From assembly GCF_001704295.1 (NCBI RefSeq), contig NZ_CP012334.1:248001-312000 (forward strand): 64,000 nt of DNA. The letters run 5' to 3'. Below the pieces are notes generated by a model, which was given only the letters and a program-made list of their open reading frames with translations, did no database searches and was not told the DNA's origin. The position numbers and the translations under genes were made by a program. Shown one piece after another: positions 44,263-53,843 of the stretch (position 1 is its first letter; each line of letters begins with the position of its first letter). The stretch is from Bordetella sp. H567 (lineage in GTDB: Bacteria; Pseudomonadota; Gammaproteobacteria; Burkholderiales; Burkholderiaceae_B).

Positions 44263-47200
44263 ATCCGGCCGCATCGCACCGCCGCCACCCGCCAGGCAGG
44301 ACCCGTCCGCCACGCCGCTGGACGTGCTGCGCTTCCCACTGCATGGCAGCCGGCTGATCGAGGCCAGCGCCGGGACGGGCAAGACCTTCACCATCGCGAC
44401 CTTGTACGTGCGGCTGGTGCTGGGGCATGGCGCGGACGCCGGCTTCGAGCGCCCCCTGATGCCGCCGCAGATCCTGGTCGTCACCTTCACCGAGGCGGCC
44501 ACGCAGGAGCTGCGCGATCGCATCCGTGCCAGGCTGGCGGAGGCCGCCGCCTACTTCCTGGACGATCCGGCCGCCGTGGCCGAACGACCGCCAGGCCAGG
44601 ATACGCTGCACGACCTGCGCGCCGACTATCCCCCCGAAAGCTGGGCGGCCTGCGCGCGCAAGCTGCAGCTGGCGGTGGAATGGATGGACGAAGCCGCGGT
44701 GTCCACCATCCACGGCTGGTGCAATCGCATGCTGCGCGAGCATGCCTTCGACAGCAACAGCCTGTTCCAGCAGACCCTGGAACAGAACACCGCGCCGCTG
44801 ATGGCGGAAGTGGTGCGCGATTACTGGCGCGCGCACATCGCCCCCCTGGACGCGATATCCGCCGCGGAGGTCCGCGCCTGGTGGCCGGGTCCGGATGAAC
44901 TGCAAGCGCAACTGATGCCCGTGCTGCGCTTCGCCCCGGAATTGAAGGCGCCCGGCAGGGCTGGCATGGCCGATGGACTGGACGATGCCGACATCGTCGG
45001 CGATGCGGCCCGCATAGAGACCACGCGCAACGCCGTCACGGCGCCGGACGCCACGGGCGCCGCGCCTGCCGCCGGCTCCCCCTGCGACCTGCTGCGTGCC
45101 ACCCGCGAGCATCGCCTGGGCGTGCTGGGCGAACTCAAGAGACCTTGGCAGGACTGGCTGCCTGAATTGCGCCAGCTCTTCGACGACGGCGTGGCCGGCA
45201 AGCGCGTCAATGGCCGGCAGATCCAGGCGCGCTATTACCTGGCCTGGCTGGAGAACCTGCGCGCCTGGTGCGAGGACCCGGATGCCCGCGTCCCGCAGCT
45301 GACGGACACCGCCTGGCTGCGCCTGGGCCCGGGCCTGAACGAAGCGTGGAAGGGGGATCCGCCCGATCACCCCGCGTTCGCCGCGTTGGCCGAATTGCGC
45401 CAGCAGACGCAAGCCTTGCCGGAGGCCCGGCACGATGTGCTGCGCCATGCCGCCGACTGGGTCAGCCGCCGCTTCGCCGGCGAGCAGGCACAGCGCGCGC
45501 AAATGAGCTTCGATGCCCTGCTGGACCAGCTGGACGCCGCACTGGCCGGCCCCAGCGGCGCCACGCTGGCCGACACGCTGCGCAAGCAGTTTCCCGTGGC
45601 GCTGATCGACGAGTTCCAGGACACCGATCCCGTCCAGTACCGGATCTTCGATGCCGTGTACCGCGTGGCGGACAACGCTGGCGACAGCGCCCTGATCCTG
45701 ATCGGCGATCCCAAGCAGGCGATCTACGGTTTCCGCGGCGCGGATATCTACACCTATCTGCGCGCGCGCGCCGCGGTGGACGGCCGCCTGTACGTACTGG
45801 GCAGGAACTTCCGTTCCACCCGCCCGATGGTGGACGCGGTGAACCATTGCTTTCTGGCGGCCGAGCGCCGGCAGGAAGGAGAGGGCGCTTTCCTGTTCCG
45901 CCGCGCCGGCGGCAACCCCGTGCCATTCATTCCCGTCCAGGCCAACGACCGCCCGGACCGCCTCGTGGTGGCGGATGCCGCTGCTCCCGCCCTGACGCTG
46001 TGGTGGCTGCCGCGGCCGGAGGACGGCAAGTCCATGGGCGCGGGCGCCTATGTCGAGACCATGGCCGACGCATGTGCCGGCGAGATCGCGCGGCTGTTGA
46101 CGCTAAGCCAGCAAGGCCGTGCCGGCTTCGTGCCGCGCGACGCCGCGGCGGTGCCGGCGGCCGCGGCCACCATGCCGGTACCGCCGCGTCCCGCGCCGTC
46201 CGGGGCGGCCGGGCCCTCGCTGGGCAGGGTGCCGTTGCATCCGGCGGATATCGCCGTCCTGGTCGATACCGGCCGGCAGGCCCGCGCCGTTCGCCGCGCC
46301 TTGTCGCGGCGCGGCGTGCGCAGCGTGTATCTGTCGGAGCGGCAATCCGTCTTCGCCAGCGCGCAGGCCGGTGAAATCGAATTCTGGCTGCGTGCCTGCG
46401 CGGAGCCGGACGATCCGCGCGCCTTGCGCGCGGCCCTGGCCACGCCCACGCTGGGCGTGCCGTGGCAGGACCTGGACCGCGTCGGCCACGACGAACTGGA
46501 ATGGGAGGCGCGCGTCCAGCAGTTTCGCGGCTATGCCCGCCTATGGCGCGAAAAAGGCGTGCTGCCCATGCTGCGGCGGCTGCTGGACGACTTCGGCGTG
46601 CCCGCCCGCCAGTTGGCCGGCGCGGAGGACGCCAGCCAGGCGGGCAGCGACGGCGAACGCGTGATGACCGACATCCTGCACATCGCGGAACTGCTGCAGC
46701 AGGCCAGCGCGCAACTGGACGGCGAACACGCGCTGCTGCGCCATCTGGCGGAGATGCGGCACGCGGCCGGCCAGGGCGATGAAAACGACGCCCTGACCAT
46801 CCGCCTGGAAAGCGATGCCGACCTGGTGCGCGTGATCACGGTCCACAAATCCAAGGGCCTGGAATACCCCCTGGTATTCCTGCCCTATGCCGCGGCCTTT
46901 CGTCCGGTCAGGCAGGATGCCGTGCCGCTGTCCTGGCACGACGAGCAGGGCCAGTTGAAGGTCTCGCTGGTGCCCGATGCCGCCGGCCATGTCCGCGCGG
47001 ACCGCGAACGCCTGGGCGAGGACCTGCGCAAGCTGTACGTCGCGCTGACGCGGGCCCGCTATGCCGCCTGGGTTGGCGTGGCGCCGGTCGCGAATCTGGA
47101 GGCCAGCGCCCTGGGCTACCTGATCGGGCAGGGGTTGACGCCGGGCGAGCCGTCGCTGCCCGATGTCCTGGAGACCTTTCGCGCCGGCCATGCCGATATC

Positions 47201-48268
47201 GCGCTGGGAGAAGCACCGGCACCGTTCGACATCCGCTATCGCGCCGATACCGCGGCCGTGCCCGCCGGCCGCGCCCGTACGATGCGCCGCGCGGTGCGCG
47301 ACCCGTGGTGGATCGCCAGCTATTCCTCGCTGCGTACCGCGCGGCCCGGCAGCGCGATCGAAGCGGAACCCGAAACGGCGCGCGAAGATGTCTTCCTGGA
47401 AGCCGCCGGCTCCGATGCCGCGTCCGAGGCCGGCGGTGATGCGGGCGAGGCGCTCGCGCGGCCGCTCGCCCGCGCGCCGACCCTGGCGGGCGGGCTGGAG
47501 GGCGGTGGCCTGCTGCATGCCTTCCCCGCGGGCGCCCAGGCCGGGACGTTTTTTCATGAACTGCTGGAATGGGCGGCCGCCCAGGGTTTCGCCGCCATCG
47601 CCGGCCAGCCGGAGGTCGTGCGCGACGCGGTCGCGCGCCGCTGCCAGGTGCGCAACTGGTCGGCCTGGACGGACGGCCTGACAGCCTGGCTGATGGATGC
47701 GGTGACGCGGTCCATGTCGCTGCCCGACATGCCCGGGGGCCCGGTCGCCCCCGTGGCGCTGGCTGGCGTGGGCGACTACATCGCCGAAATGGAATTCTGG
47801 CTGGGTGCCGACAACGTGGACGTGGCACTGCTGGACCGCATCGTGCGCGCCCATACCCTGGACCGCGCCGAGCGGCCCGTCCTGGAGCCCGCGCGCATCA
47901 ACGGCATGCTCAAGGGCTTCATCGACCTGGTGTTCGAACACCAGGGCCGCTATTACGTGCTGGATTACAAATCCAATCGCCTGGGCAACGACGATACGGC
48001 CTACACGCAAGCAGCGATGCGCGACGCCATCCTGGGCCACCGCTACGAACTGCAATACGCGCTGTACCTGTTCGCCCTGCATCGCCTGCTGCGCGCGCGG
48101 CTGCCCGATTACGACTACGACCGGCACGTCGGCGGCGCCGCCTATGTGTTCCTGCGCGGCACGCACTCCGCGCAGGGTGGCGTATTCGCCGAACGCCCGC
48201 CGGTCGAAATGATGCATGCGCTGGATCGCCTGTTCGCCACCGCGCACGCGCGCAAGGAGGCCGCCTGA
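44255..48268 (+). CDS. recB: Exodeoxyribonuclease V subunit beta (RecB)
   Basis: 1337 residues, longer than the 1180 of Escherichia coli. Walker A SAGTGKT is at residues 38-44, Walker B DEFQDTDPVQYRIFDAVY at about 450-467, GDPKQAIYGFRGADIYTYL and ITVHKSKGLEYPLVFLPYAA are helicase motifs IV and V, and LRKLYVALTRARYAAWVGV is motif VI. The C-terminal nuclease has IDLVFEHQGRYYVLDYKSNR at about 1222-1241, with the catalytic Asp and Lys of the DYK motif. It supplies the 3'-5' helicase and the nuclease of RecBCD. Insertions rich in Ala and Pro (for example near 628-655) explain part of the extra length. It overlaps recC, and recD begins on its stop codon. Confidence 0.96.
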   Translation: MPESGRIAPPPPARQDPSATPLDVLRFPLHGSRLIEASAGTGKTFTIATLYVRLVLGHGADAGFERPLMPPQILVVTFTEAATQELRDRIRARLAEAAAYFLDDPAAVAERPPGQDTLHDLRADYPPESWAACARKLQLAVEWMDEAAVSTIHGWCNRMLREHAFDSNSLFQQTLEQNTAPLMAEVVRDYWRAHIAPLDAISAAEVRAWWPGPDELQAQLMPVLRFAPELKAPGRAGMADGLDDADIVGDAARIETTRNAVTAPDATGAAPAAGSPCDLLRATREHRLGVLGELKRPWQDWLPELRQLFDDGVAGKRVNGRQIQARYYLAWLENLRAWCEDPDARVPQLTDTAWLRLGPGLNEAWKGDPPDHPAFAALAELRQQTQALPEARHDVLRHAADWVSRRFAGEQAQRAQMSFDALLDQLDAALAGPSGATLADTLRKQFPVALIDEFQDTDPVQYRIFDAVYRVADNAGDSALILIGDPKQAIYGFRGADIYTYLRARAAVDGRLYVLGRNFRSTRPMVDAVNHCFLAAERRQEGEGAFLFRRAGGNPVPFIPVQANDRPDRLVVADAAAPALTLWWLPRPEDGKSMGAGAYVETMADACAGEIARLLTLSQQGRAGFVPRDAAAVPAAAATMPVPPRPAPSGAAGPSLGRVPLHPADIAVLVDTGRQARAVRRALSRRGVRSVYLSERQSVFASAQAGEIEFWLRACAEPDDPRALRAALATPTLGVPWQDLDRVGHDELEWEARVQQFRGYARLWREKGVLPMLRRLLDDFGVPARQLAGAEDASQAGSDGERVMTDILHIAELLQQASAQLDGEHALLRHLAEMRHAAGQGDENDALTIRLESDADLVRVITVHKSKGLEYPLVFLPYAAAFRPVRQDAVPLSWHDEQGQLKVSLVPDAAGHVRADRERLGEDLRKLYVALTRARYAAWVGVAPVANLEASALGYLIGQGLTPGEPSLPDVLETFRAGHADIALGEAPAPFDIRYRADTAAVPAGRARTMRRAVRDPWWIASYSSLRTARPGSAIEAEPETAREDVFLEAAGSDAASEAGGDAGEALARPLARAPTLAGGLEGGGLLHAFPAGAQAGTFFHELLEWAAAQGFAAIAGQPEVVRDAVARRCQVRNWSAWTDGLTAWLMDAVTRSMSLPDMPGGPVAPVALAGVGDYIAEMEFWLGADNVDVALLDRIVRAHTLDRAERPVLEPARINGMLKGFIDLVFEHQGRYYVLDYKSNRLGNDDTAYTQAAMRDAILGHRYELQYALYLFALHRLLRARLPDYDYDRHVGGAAYVFLRGTHSAQGGVFAERPPVEMMHALDRLFATAHARKEAA

Positions 48269-50538
48269 TGTTCCTGTCCGAGACCGACGATACGCGGGGC
48301 GGCACCGGCGGCGAGCGGGGCGCGCAAGCCGCGCGGGATGCCGCCGGCATCCACGGCGGCCGCATCGATGCCCACGCCGCGGCGGCGCGACGCGAGCTGC
48401 TGGACCTGATGGACGCGTGGGCGGCGCATGCCTGGATACGGCCGCTGGACGTCGTCTTCGCCCGCTTCCTGTGGGACGAGGTGCCCGAGGCGCCGCCGCT
48501 GGCCATCCTGGGCGCGCTGCTGGCCAGCCATCAACTGGCGCACGGCCATGCCTGCCTGGACCTGGGCGCGGCCCTGGAAGACCCGGAGATGACGCTGGCG
48601 CTGCCCCCCGAAGGCGCGGACCTGCCGGCATCCGGGGTGCCGCTGCGCTCGCCGGCAGCCCTGCTGGCCCACGTGTCGCTGGCGCGCTGGCAGGCGGCGC
48701 TGGACGTTCCCGAGCTGGTGGGGCGCGGGGCGGGCGGCACACCCTTGGTGCTGGTGGAGCGCCGCCTGTACCTGCGGCGGTGCTGGCAATACGAGCAGGA
48801 CATCAACGCGGGAATCTCCGCGCGGCTGGCCCGCAATCCCGATCTGCAGGCAGCCCTGCCGCCGGCCCGCCTGCGCGGCATGCTGGACGCCTTGTTTCCC
48901 GCCGGCGCGGGCGCAGGCGGCGTCGCGGCGGACATCGATTGGCAGAAGATCGCCTGCGCCACGGCCGCGCGCAGCGCATTCACCATCATCACGGGCGGCC
49001 CGGGTACCGGCAAGACCACCACGGTGGTCAAGGTGCTGGCCGTTCTGCAGGCGTTGGCGCTGCAAGGCATCGGGGCGGCCGACGCCCATGCCGCCGTGCC
49101 GGGCGTGGACGGCCGCACGCCGGCCCCGGACCGGCGGCCCCTGCGCATCCGGCTGGCCGCGCCCACCGGCAAGGCGGCGGCGCGCCTGAGCGAGTCCATC
49201 GCCGGTGCCGTATCGCGGCTGCCGGTCACCGATCTGCCGGCCAGTGAAGCCGTGCGCCAGGCCATCCCCACCAGCGTGTCCACCTTGCACCGTCTGCTGG
49301 GCAGCCGGCCCGGATCGCGCAAGTTCCGCCACGATGCCGAGCATCCGCTGGCGCTGGATGTGCTGGTGGTCGACGAGGCATCGATGATCGACCTGGAGAC
49401 CATGGCGGCCCTGCTGCAGGCCCTGCCGCCGCGCGGGCGGCTCATCCTGCTGGGAGACAAGGACCAGCTGGCGTCGGTGGAGGCCGGCGCCGTGCTGTCG
49501 GACCTGTGCCGCGACGCGCGGGCCGGGCGCTATACGCCGGCCACCCGCGACTGGCTGGCGCAGGTCAGCGGCGAGCGCATCGGCGAAGACCTGCTGGATA
49601 GCGAAGGCACGGCGCTGGACCAGGCCATCGTCATGCTGCGCCACAGCCACCGTTTTGCCGCCGACAGCGGCATCGGCCGCCTGGCCGCCGCCATCAATGC
49701 GGGCAACCGGCAGGCGGTGGCGCGATTCTGGCGCCAGCCCCATGCCGGCGTGACGCGTCTGGCGGGACGCGAGTGCGAACGCGACTTCGCCGCGCTGGTC
49801 CTGGACGGCCAGGCGCGCACGGAGCTGGAGCTGGCCATGATGGGCGGCATGCCGGATGCCCCCGCCGTCGATGCGCCCGGCGATGCCGCGCACGATCGCG
49901 GCCCGCACGGCTATGCCCGGTATCTGCGCCTGATGCACGCGCGCCGGCCCGCGCCCGGCGCCGTCCAGGAAGACCTGGACGAATGGGCGCGCCAGGTCCT
50001 GCGGGCGCACGGCGCCTTCCAGCTGTTGACGACGCTGCGCCACGGCCTGTGGGGCGTGGACGGCCTGAACCGCCGCGTGGCGCGCCTGTTGCGCGAGCAT
50101 GGGATGATCGACGCCACGGAGGGCTGGTATGCCGGCCGCCCCGTGCTGGTGACGCGCAACGACTACGCGCTGGGGCTGATGAACGGCGACATCGGCATCA
50201 CCCTGGCGCTGCCCGCGCGCGACGGCGTGGCCGCCGTGCTGCGCGTGGCCTTCCCCATGACGGACGGCAGCGGCCGCATCAAGTGGGTACTGCCCAGCCG
50301 CCTGCAGGCCGTCGAAACCGTGTTCGCCCTGACCGTGCACAAATCGCAGGGGTCGGAATTCGACCACGCCGCCGTGGTCCTGCCCGAGCGGCTCAGTCCC
50401 ATCCTGACCCGCGAGCTGCTCTATACGGGCATCACGCGCGCCCGTGCCTTCCTGACGCTGCTCAGTCCAGGCGGCGACCAGGTGCTGGAACAAGGGATCG
50501 CGCGCCAGGTGCGGCGCGCCAGCGGCCTGCTGGCATAG
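48268..50538 (+). CDS. recD: Exodeoxyribonuclease V subunit alpha (RecD)
   Basis: 756 residues; the start ATG overlaps the recB stop as TGATG. The N-terminal RecB-binding region (about 40-190) is followed by Walker A GGPGTGKTTTVVKVLAVLQ at about 243-261, Walker B LVVDEASMIDLETMAALLQA, GDKDQLASVEAGAVLSDLCR and, near residue 685, the C-terminal motif LTVHKSQGSEFDHAAVVLPE and TRELLYTGITRARAFLTLLS. It is the fast 5'-3' SF1B helicase of RecBCD. It is about 150 residues longer than the E. coli protein, mainly from Ala/Arg-rich loops (near 275-300 and 530-550). Its stop lies 3 bases from that of the convergent histidine kinase. Confidence 0.95.
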   Translation: MFLSETDDTRGGTGGERGAQAARDAAGIHGGRIDAHAAAARRELLDLMDAWAAHAWIRPLDVVFARFLWDEVPEAPPLAILGALLASHQLAHGHACLDLGAALEDPEMTLALPPEGADLPASGVPLRSPAALLAHVSLARWQAALDVPELVGRGAGGTPLVLVERRLYLRRCWQYEQDINAGISARLARNPDLQAALPPARLRGMLDALFPAGAGAGGVAADIDWQKIACATAARSAFTIITGGPGTGKTTTVVKVLAVLQALALQGIGAADAHAAVPGVDGRTPAPDRRPLRIRLAAPTGKAAARLSESIAGAVSRLPVTDLPASEAVRQAIPTSVSTLHRLLGSRPGSRKFRHDAEHPLALDVLVVDEASMIDLETMAALLQALPPRGRLILLGDKDQLASVEAGAVLSDLCRDARAGRYTPATRDWLAQVSGERIGEDLLDSEGTALDQAIVMLRHSHRFAADSGIGRLAAAINAGNRQAVARFWRQPHAGVTRLAGRECERDFAALVLDGQARTELELAMMGGMPDAPAVDAPGDAAHDRGPHGYARYLRLMHARRPAPGAVQEDLDEWARQVLRAHGAFQLLTTLRHGLWGVDGLNRRVARLLREHGMIDATEGWYAGRPVLVTRNDYALGLMNGDIGITLALPARDGVAAVLRVAFPMTDGSGRIKWVLPSRLQAVETVFALTVHKSQGSEFDHAAVVLPERLSPILTRELLYTGITRARAFLTLLSPGGDQVLEQGIARQVRRASGLLA

Positions 50539-50541
50539 GCC

Positions 50542-52533
50542 CTAGGAACGCGCGGAGCCTGCCGCGTGGCTGTCCGCGTGGTCTTCCAGGCCCAGCATCT
50601 TGACGAGCGATTCCGCGGAATACGGCTTCGCCATGAACTCGAAGCCATGGGTGCCCTGTTCGGCCAGGACGTGGCTATAGCCGCTGGTCAGCACGACGCG
50701 CAGGTCCGGCCAGCGCTTGCGCACCACGGAGGCGAGTTCGATGCCGTTCATGCCCGGCATGACGACATCGGAAAACATCAGGTCGAAGCGGCCGTTGCGC
50801 GCGTTCAGCAGGGATAGCGCGGACTGCCCGTCGGTCGCCCAGTGCGCGGTCAGCCCAAGTTCGTGCAGCAGTCCGAGCGCGAAGCGGCCCACCGTTTCAT
50901 TGTCTTCGACCAGCAGGACCGACAGCGGCTTGGCGCTGGCCTCGATGGCAACGAGACCCTCTGCATCCTGGGTGATCGCGACGTCGGCTCTCGCACAGGG
51001 CAGAAACAGCGTGAAGGTGGAACCGGCGCCCATGAGGGTCTGGACGCCGATCTCGCCGCCCGACTGCTTGGCGAAGCCGTAGGCCTGGCTCAGCCCCAGG
51101 CCGGTGCCCTTGTTCACCGCCTTGGTGGTGAAGAAGGGCTCGAATATCCGCCGCAGCGTGGCGGGCTCGATACCCGTGCCGGTGTCCTTCACCGAGATGG
51201 CGATGAAGTCGCCGCTGGCGCCGGCATGGCTGCGCAGCGGTGGAATGTGATCGACCTGGCGCGCCGAGATGGTGATCTGCCCGCCGCGCGGCATCGCGTC
51301 GCGGGCGTTGATCACCATATTGAGGATGGCGGTCTCGAACTGGTTGGGGTCGGCCTCGACGGCGCGGATGACTTCCGGCAGCTCGAAACGCAGCTTTACC
51401 GGCGAACCGATCGACGTCCGGATGATCTGCTCCATGCCGCGCAGCCGGCCCGTCACCTGGAAGACTTCCGGCATCAGCGGCTGCTTGCGCGCGAAGGCCA
51501 GCAGTTGGCGCGTCAGCTGTGCGGCCTTGGCGGCGGTATCCGAGATGGCATTGATATAGCGGTTGCGCTTCTCGTCGGACAATCCGGGCCGACGCAGGAG
51601 CTCCGCGGAAGACCGGATGATGGTGAGCAGGTTGTTGAAATCGTGCGCCACGCCGCCGGTAATGCGGCCGATGGCCTCCATCTTCTGCGCCTGGTTCAAG
51701 GCGTCGCGGCTGCGGTCCAGCGCAAGCTGCGCCTCGCGCCGCTCCGTCATGTCGCGGGTGATCTTCGCGAACCCGATGAAGTTGCCGCGCTCGTCGCGGA
51801 TGGGATCGATGACCACGCTGGCCCAGAAGCGCGTGCCGTCCTTGCGCAAGCGCCAGCCTTCGCCCAGGAAGCGGCCGTCGCGCATGGCGGTGGCTATCGC
51901 ACGCTGCGGCTCGCCCCGTTCGCGGTCTTCCGGCGTATAGAAACGCGAAAAGTGCTCGCCGATGATTTCGTGCGCAAGATAGCCCTTGATCGCCTGCGCG
52001 CCCGCATTCCAGTTCGTGATCCGGCCGTCCGGGTCCAGCATGAAGATGGCATAGTCGCGCACGCCCTGTACCAGCAGGCGGAAGCGCTGTTCGGCCGCGA
52101 ACAGTTCTTCCTGCGCGCGTTTCTTGTCGCCGATGTCGCGGGTGACCTTGGCGTAGCCGATCAGCGTGCCGTGGTCGTCGTACACCGGGTCGATCACCAC
52201 GCTGGTCCAGAAGCGCGTGCCGTCCTTGCGCACGCGCCAGCCTTCGGCTTCATAGAGGCCGGTCTCGGCCGCGGTGCGCAGCGCGCGCTGCGGCAATCCA
52301 TCGCGGCGGTCTTCTTCCGTGTAGAACCGGGAAAAATGCTGTCCGATGATCTCCGCCGCGGTGTAGCCCTTGAAGCGCTGGGCGCCGGTATTCCAGCTGA
52401 CGATGTAGCCGTCCTTGTCCAGCAGGAAGATGGCGTAGTCCTTGATCGCGCGCAGCATCAATTCGAAGCGGCGGTCGGCGGCAAGCGCCTGCAAGGCGGA
52501 AGTCGGAGGGGTGGGATGGGTCGGGTCGTTCAT
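50542..52533 (-). CDS. PAS-PAS hybrid histidine kinase with receiver domain
   Basis: 663 residues from ATG 52533 (frame open to 52578). Two PAS domains (about 22-140 and 150-265) are closely similar: KDYAIFLLDKDGYIVSWNTG against RDYAIFMLDPDGRITNWNAG, and HFSRFYTEEDRRDGLPQRA against HFSRFYTPEDRERGEPQRA, with PAC-type ends (GYAKVTRDIGDKKRAQEEL). The HisKA box GGVAHDFNNLL places the phospho-His at 297. The ATPase has NMVINARDAM, DTGTGIEPA and GTGLGLSQAYGFAKQSGG. The receiver has DLMFSDVVMPGMNG with the phospho-Asp at 589. No membrane segment is seen, so it is a cytosolic sensor, possibly of redox, light or a ligand. No response regulator gene is adjacent. Confidence 0.93.
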   Translation of the reverse strand: MNDPTHPTPPTSALQALAADRRFELMLRAIKDYAIFLLDKDGYIVSWNTGAQRFKGYTAAEIIGQHFSRFYTEEDRRDGLPQRALRTAAETGLYEAEGWRVRKDGTRFWTSVVIDPVYDDHGTLIGYAKVTRDIGDKKRAQEELFAAEQRFRLLVQGVRDYAIFMLDPDGRITNWNAGAQAIKGYLAHEIIGEHFSRFYTPEDRERGEPQRAIATAMRDGRFLGEGWRLRKDGTRFWASVVIDPIRDERGNFIGFAKITRDMTERREAQLALDRSRDALNQAQKMEAIGRITGGVAHDFNNLLTIIRSSAELLRRPGLSDEKRNRYINAISDTAAKAAQLTRQLLAFARKQPLMPEVFQVTGRLRGMEQIIRTSIGSPVKLRFELPEVIRAVEADPNQFETAILNMVINARDAMPRGGQITISARQVDHIPPLRSHAGASGDFIAISVKDTGTGIEPATLRRIFEPFFTTKAVNKGTGLGLSQAYGFAKQSGGEIGVQTLMGAGSTFTLFLPCARADVAITQDAEGLVAIEASAKPLSVLLVEDNETVGRFALGLLHELGLTAHWATDGQSALSLLNARNGRFDLMFSDVVMPGMNGIELASVVRKRWPDLRVVLTSGYSHVLAEQGTHGFEFMAKPYSAESLVKMLGLEDHADSHAAGSARS

Positions 52534-52732
52534 GGCGCTGTCGGTGGCCTCGCTGGCACGGCGTCCGCGCTGCCGCATTTGGTGTGGTGATCCACGCGCC
52601 GCGGTGGCACGGCCGACGCAGTAAGGGTACAGGTGGCAAGTCTATCCCCAAAGCCGGAAAAAATCTGGCGCTGCGGCAGAGCAGCGCGGCGACCAACGAT
52701 GAGCGGGCGGCGGCGGGCGTCCGGCCGTCCCC

Positions 52733-53635
52733 TCATGGCCGTGTCACCCGCTCGGCGATGTACTGCCGCAGCCAGCCATGCCCGGGGTCCTCCTGGTGAC
52801 GTTCGTGCCAGTACAGCGACACGGACAGCGTGGGCAGCTTCAGCGGGACGTCCAGCAGGGCCAGGCGCGTGCAGCGCGCCGCGGCCTTGGCCACGCTCAT
52901 GGGCACCGTGCATATCAGGTCCGACGCCGCCACGACATGGGGCCCGACCATATAGCTGGACAGCGTGGCCGCCACGGTGCGCTGGCGGCCCATGGCCTGC
53001 AGCATGCGGTCGATGGCGCTGCTGAAGTAGCCGGTATGCGCGGACAGGTCGACGTGCGGGTAGCGCAGGTAGGCGTCCAGGTTCCAGCGCCGGCGCAGGC
53101 AGGGATGCTGCTCGCGCACGATGCAGACCGCCGGTTCGTCGTATAGGAAGCGGGCACGCAGGTTCTGCGACGGATCCGGGAAGTAGCCGGCCAGCAGCTC
53201 CACGTGGTTGGTGTCCAGCATGCTCAGCCCATGCTGCAGGCGGGCCGGCATCACGCGCAGGTGCAGGTGGGGCGCGTCGCGCGCCAGCTCGGGCAGCACG
53301 CGCGGCATCAGGGTGAACTGCATATAGTCGGTCGCGTACAGGGAAAACGTACGCGCGGTCACCCGCGGGTCGAAGCTTTCGCGTGGCCCGGTCGCGCGCT
53401 GCCAGCGCGCCAGCAGGGGCTGGAACTCCAGGTGCAGGGCCAGGGCCTGCGGCGTCGGCTGCCAGTGGTTGCCTTCGCGCAGGAGCAAGGGGTCGTTGAA
53501 CAGCTTGCGCAGCCGGCTCAGGGCCGCGCTCATGGCCGGCTGGCTGACGCCGACCTGTTCGGCCGCCCGCGAAATCGCCCGGCAGGTCATCAGCGCGTCG
53601 AAATGGATGAGCAGGTTCAGGTCGGGGAATTTCAT
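52733..53635 (-). CDS. LysR family transcriptional regulator (NodD/LinR-like group)
   Basis: 300 residues. MKFPDLNLLIHFDALMTCRA and VGVSQPAMSAALSRLRKLFN give the helix-turn-helix of the NodD/SyrM-like group; the effector domain (about 90-290) has YATDYMQFTLMPRVLPELAR and LAGYFPDPSQNLRARFLYDE. It is divergent from the Bug-hyuA-hyuB cluster, and the intergenic region contains a perfect T-N11-A palindrome at 53699-53713. It therefore probably activates that cluster in response to its substrate (inference). The longer open frame to 54082 is not coding-like and runs into the Bug gene. Confidence 0.92.
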   Translation of the reverse strand: MKFPDLNLLIHFDALMTCRAISRAAEQVGVSQPAMSAALSRLRKLFNDPLLLREGNHWQPTPQALALHLEFQPLLARWQRATGPRESFDPRVTARTFSLYATDYMQFTLMPRVLPELARDAPHLHLRVMPARLQHGLSMLDTNHVELLAGYFPDPSQNLRARFLYDEPAVCIVREQHPCLRRRWNLDAYLRYPHVDLSAHTGYFSSAIDRMLQAMGRQRTVAATLSSYMVGPHVVAASDLICTVPMSVAKAAARCTRLALLDVPLKLPTLSVSLYWHERHQEDPGHGWLRQYIAERVTRP

Positions 53636-53698
53636 GGTGGCGCGCCAGGGAAAGGCTGGCGTCGCCCGCCACGGGCGCGGGGCAAGGTCGACGCATGC

Positions 53699-53713
53699 AT
53701 CAATGCCATTGAT
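53699..53713. promoter_or_regulatory. LysR-type T-N11-A palindrome, candidate operator for the hyu cluster
   Basis: ATCAATG-C-CATTGAT is a perfect inverted repeat and contains T(53700)-N11-A(53712), the LysR binding pattern. It lies 64 bases before the LysR start and 131 bases before the Bug start, between the divergent genes. Binding by this LysR protein is inferred. Confidence 0.7.
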
Positions 53714-53843
53714 ATGACTATAAATGGAAATGACTGCCGTCTCCGCCCCGGCCGTCCTAGGATTTCCCCTGCAATGCACATCGCCCGGATTCCCGCGGAC
53801 CACGATCCGCCCCCGGGCATCCATGGACAAGGGGAATACACAC

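Noticed and set aside
48142-50493. 783-codon minus-strand frame over recD
   Set aside because: The plus strand carries the Walker motifs of RecD; the minus frame is Gln/Arg/Ala-rich with no family pattern.
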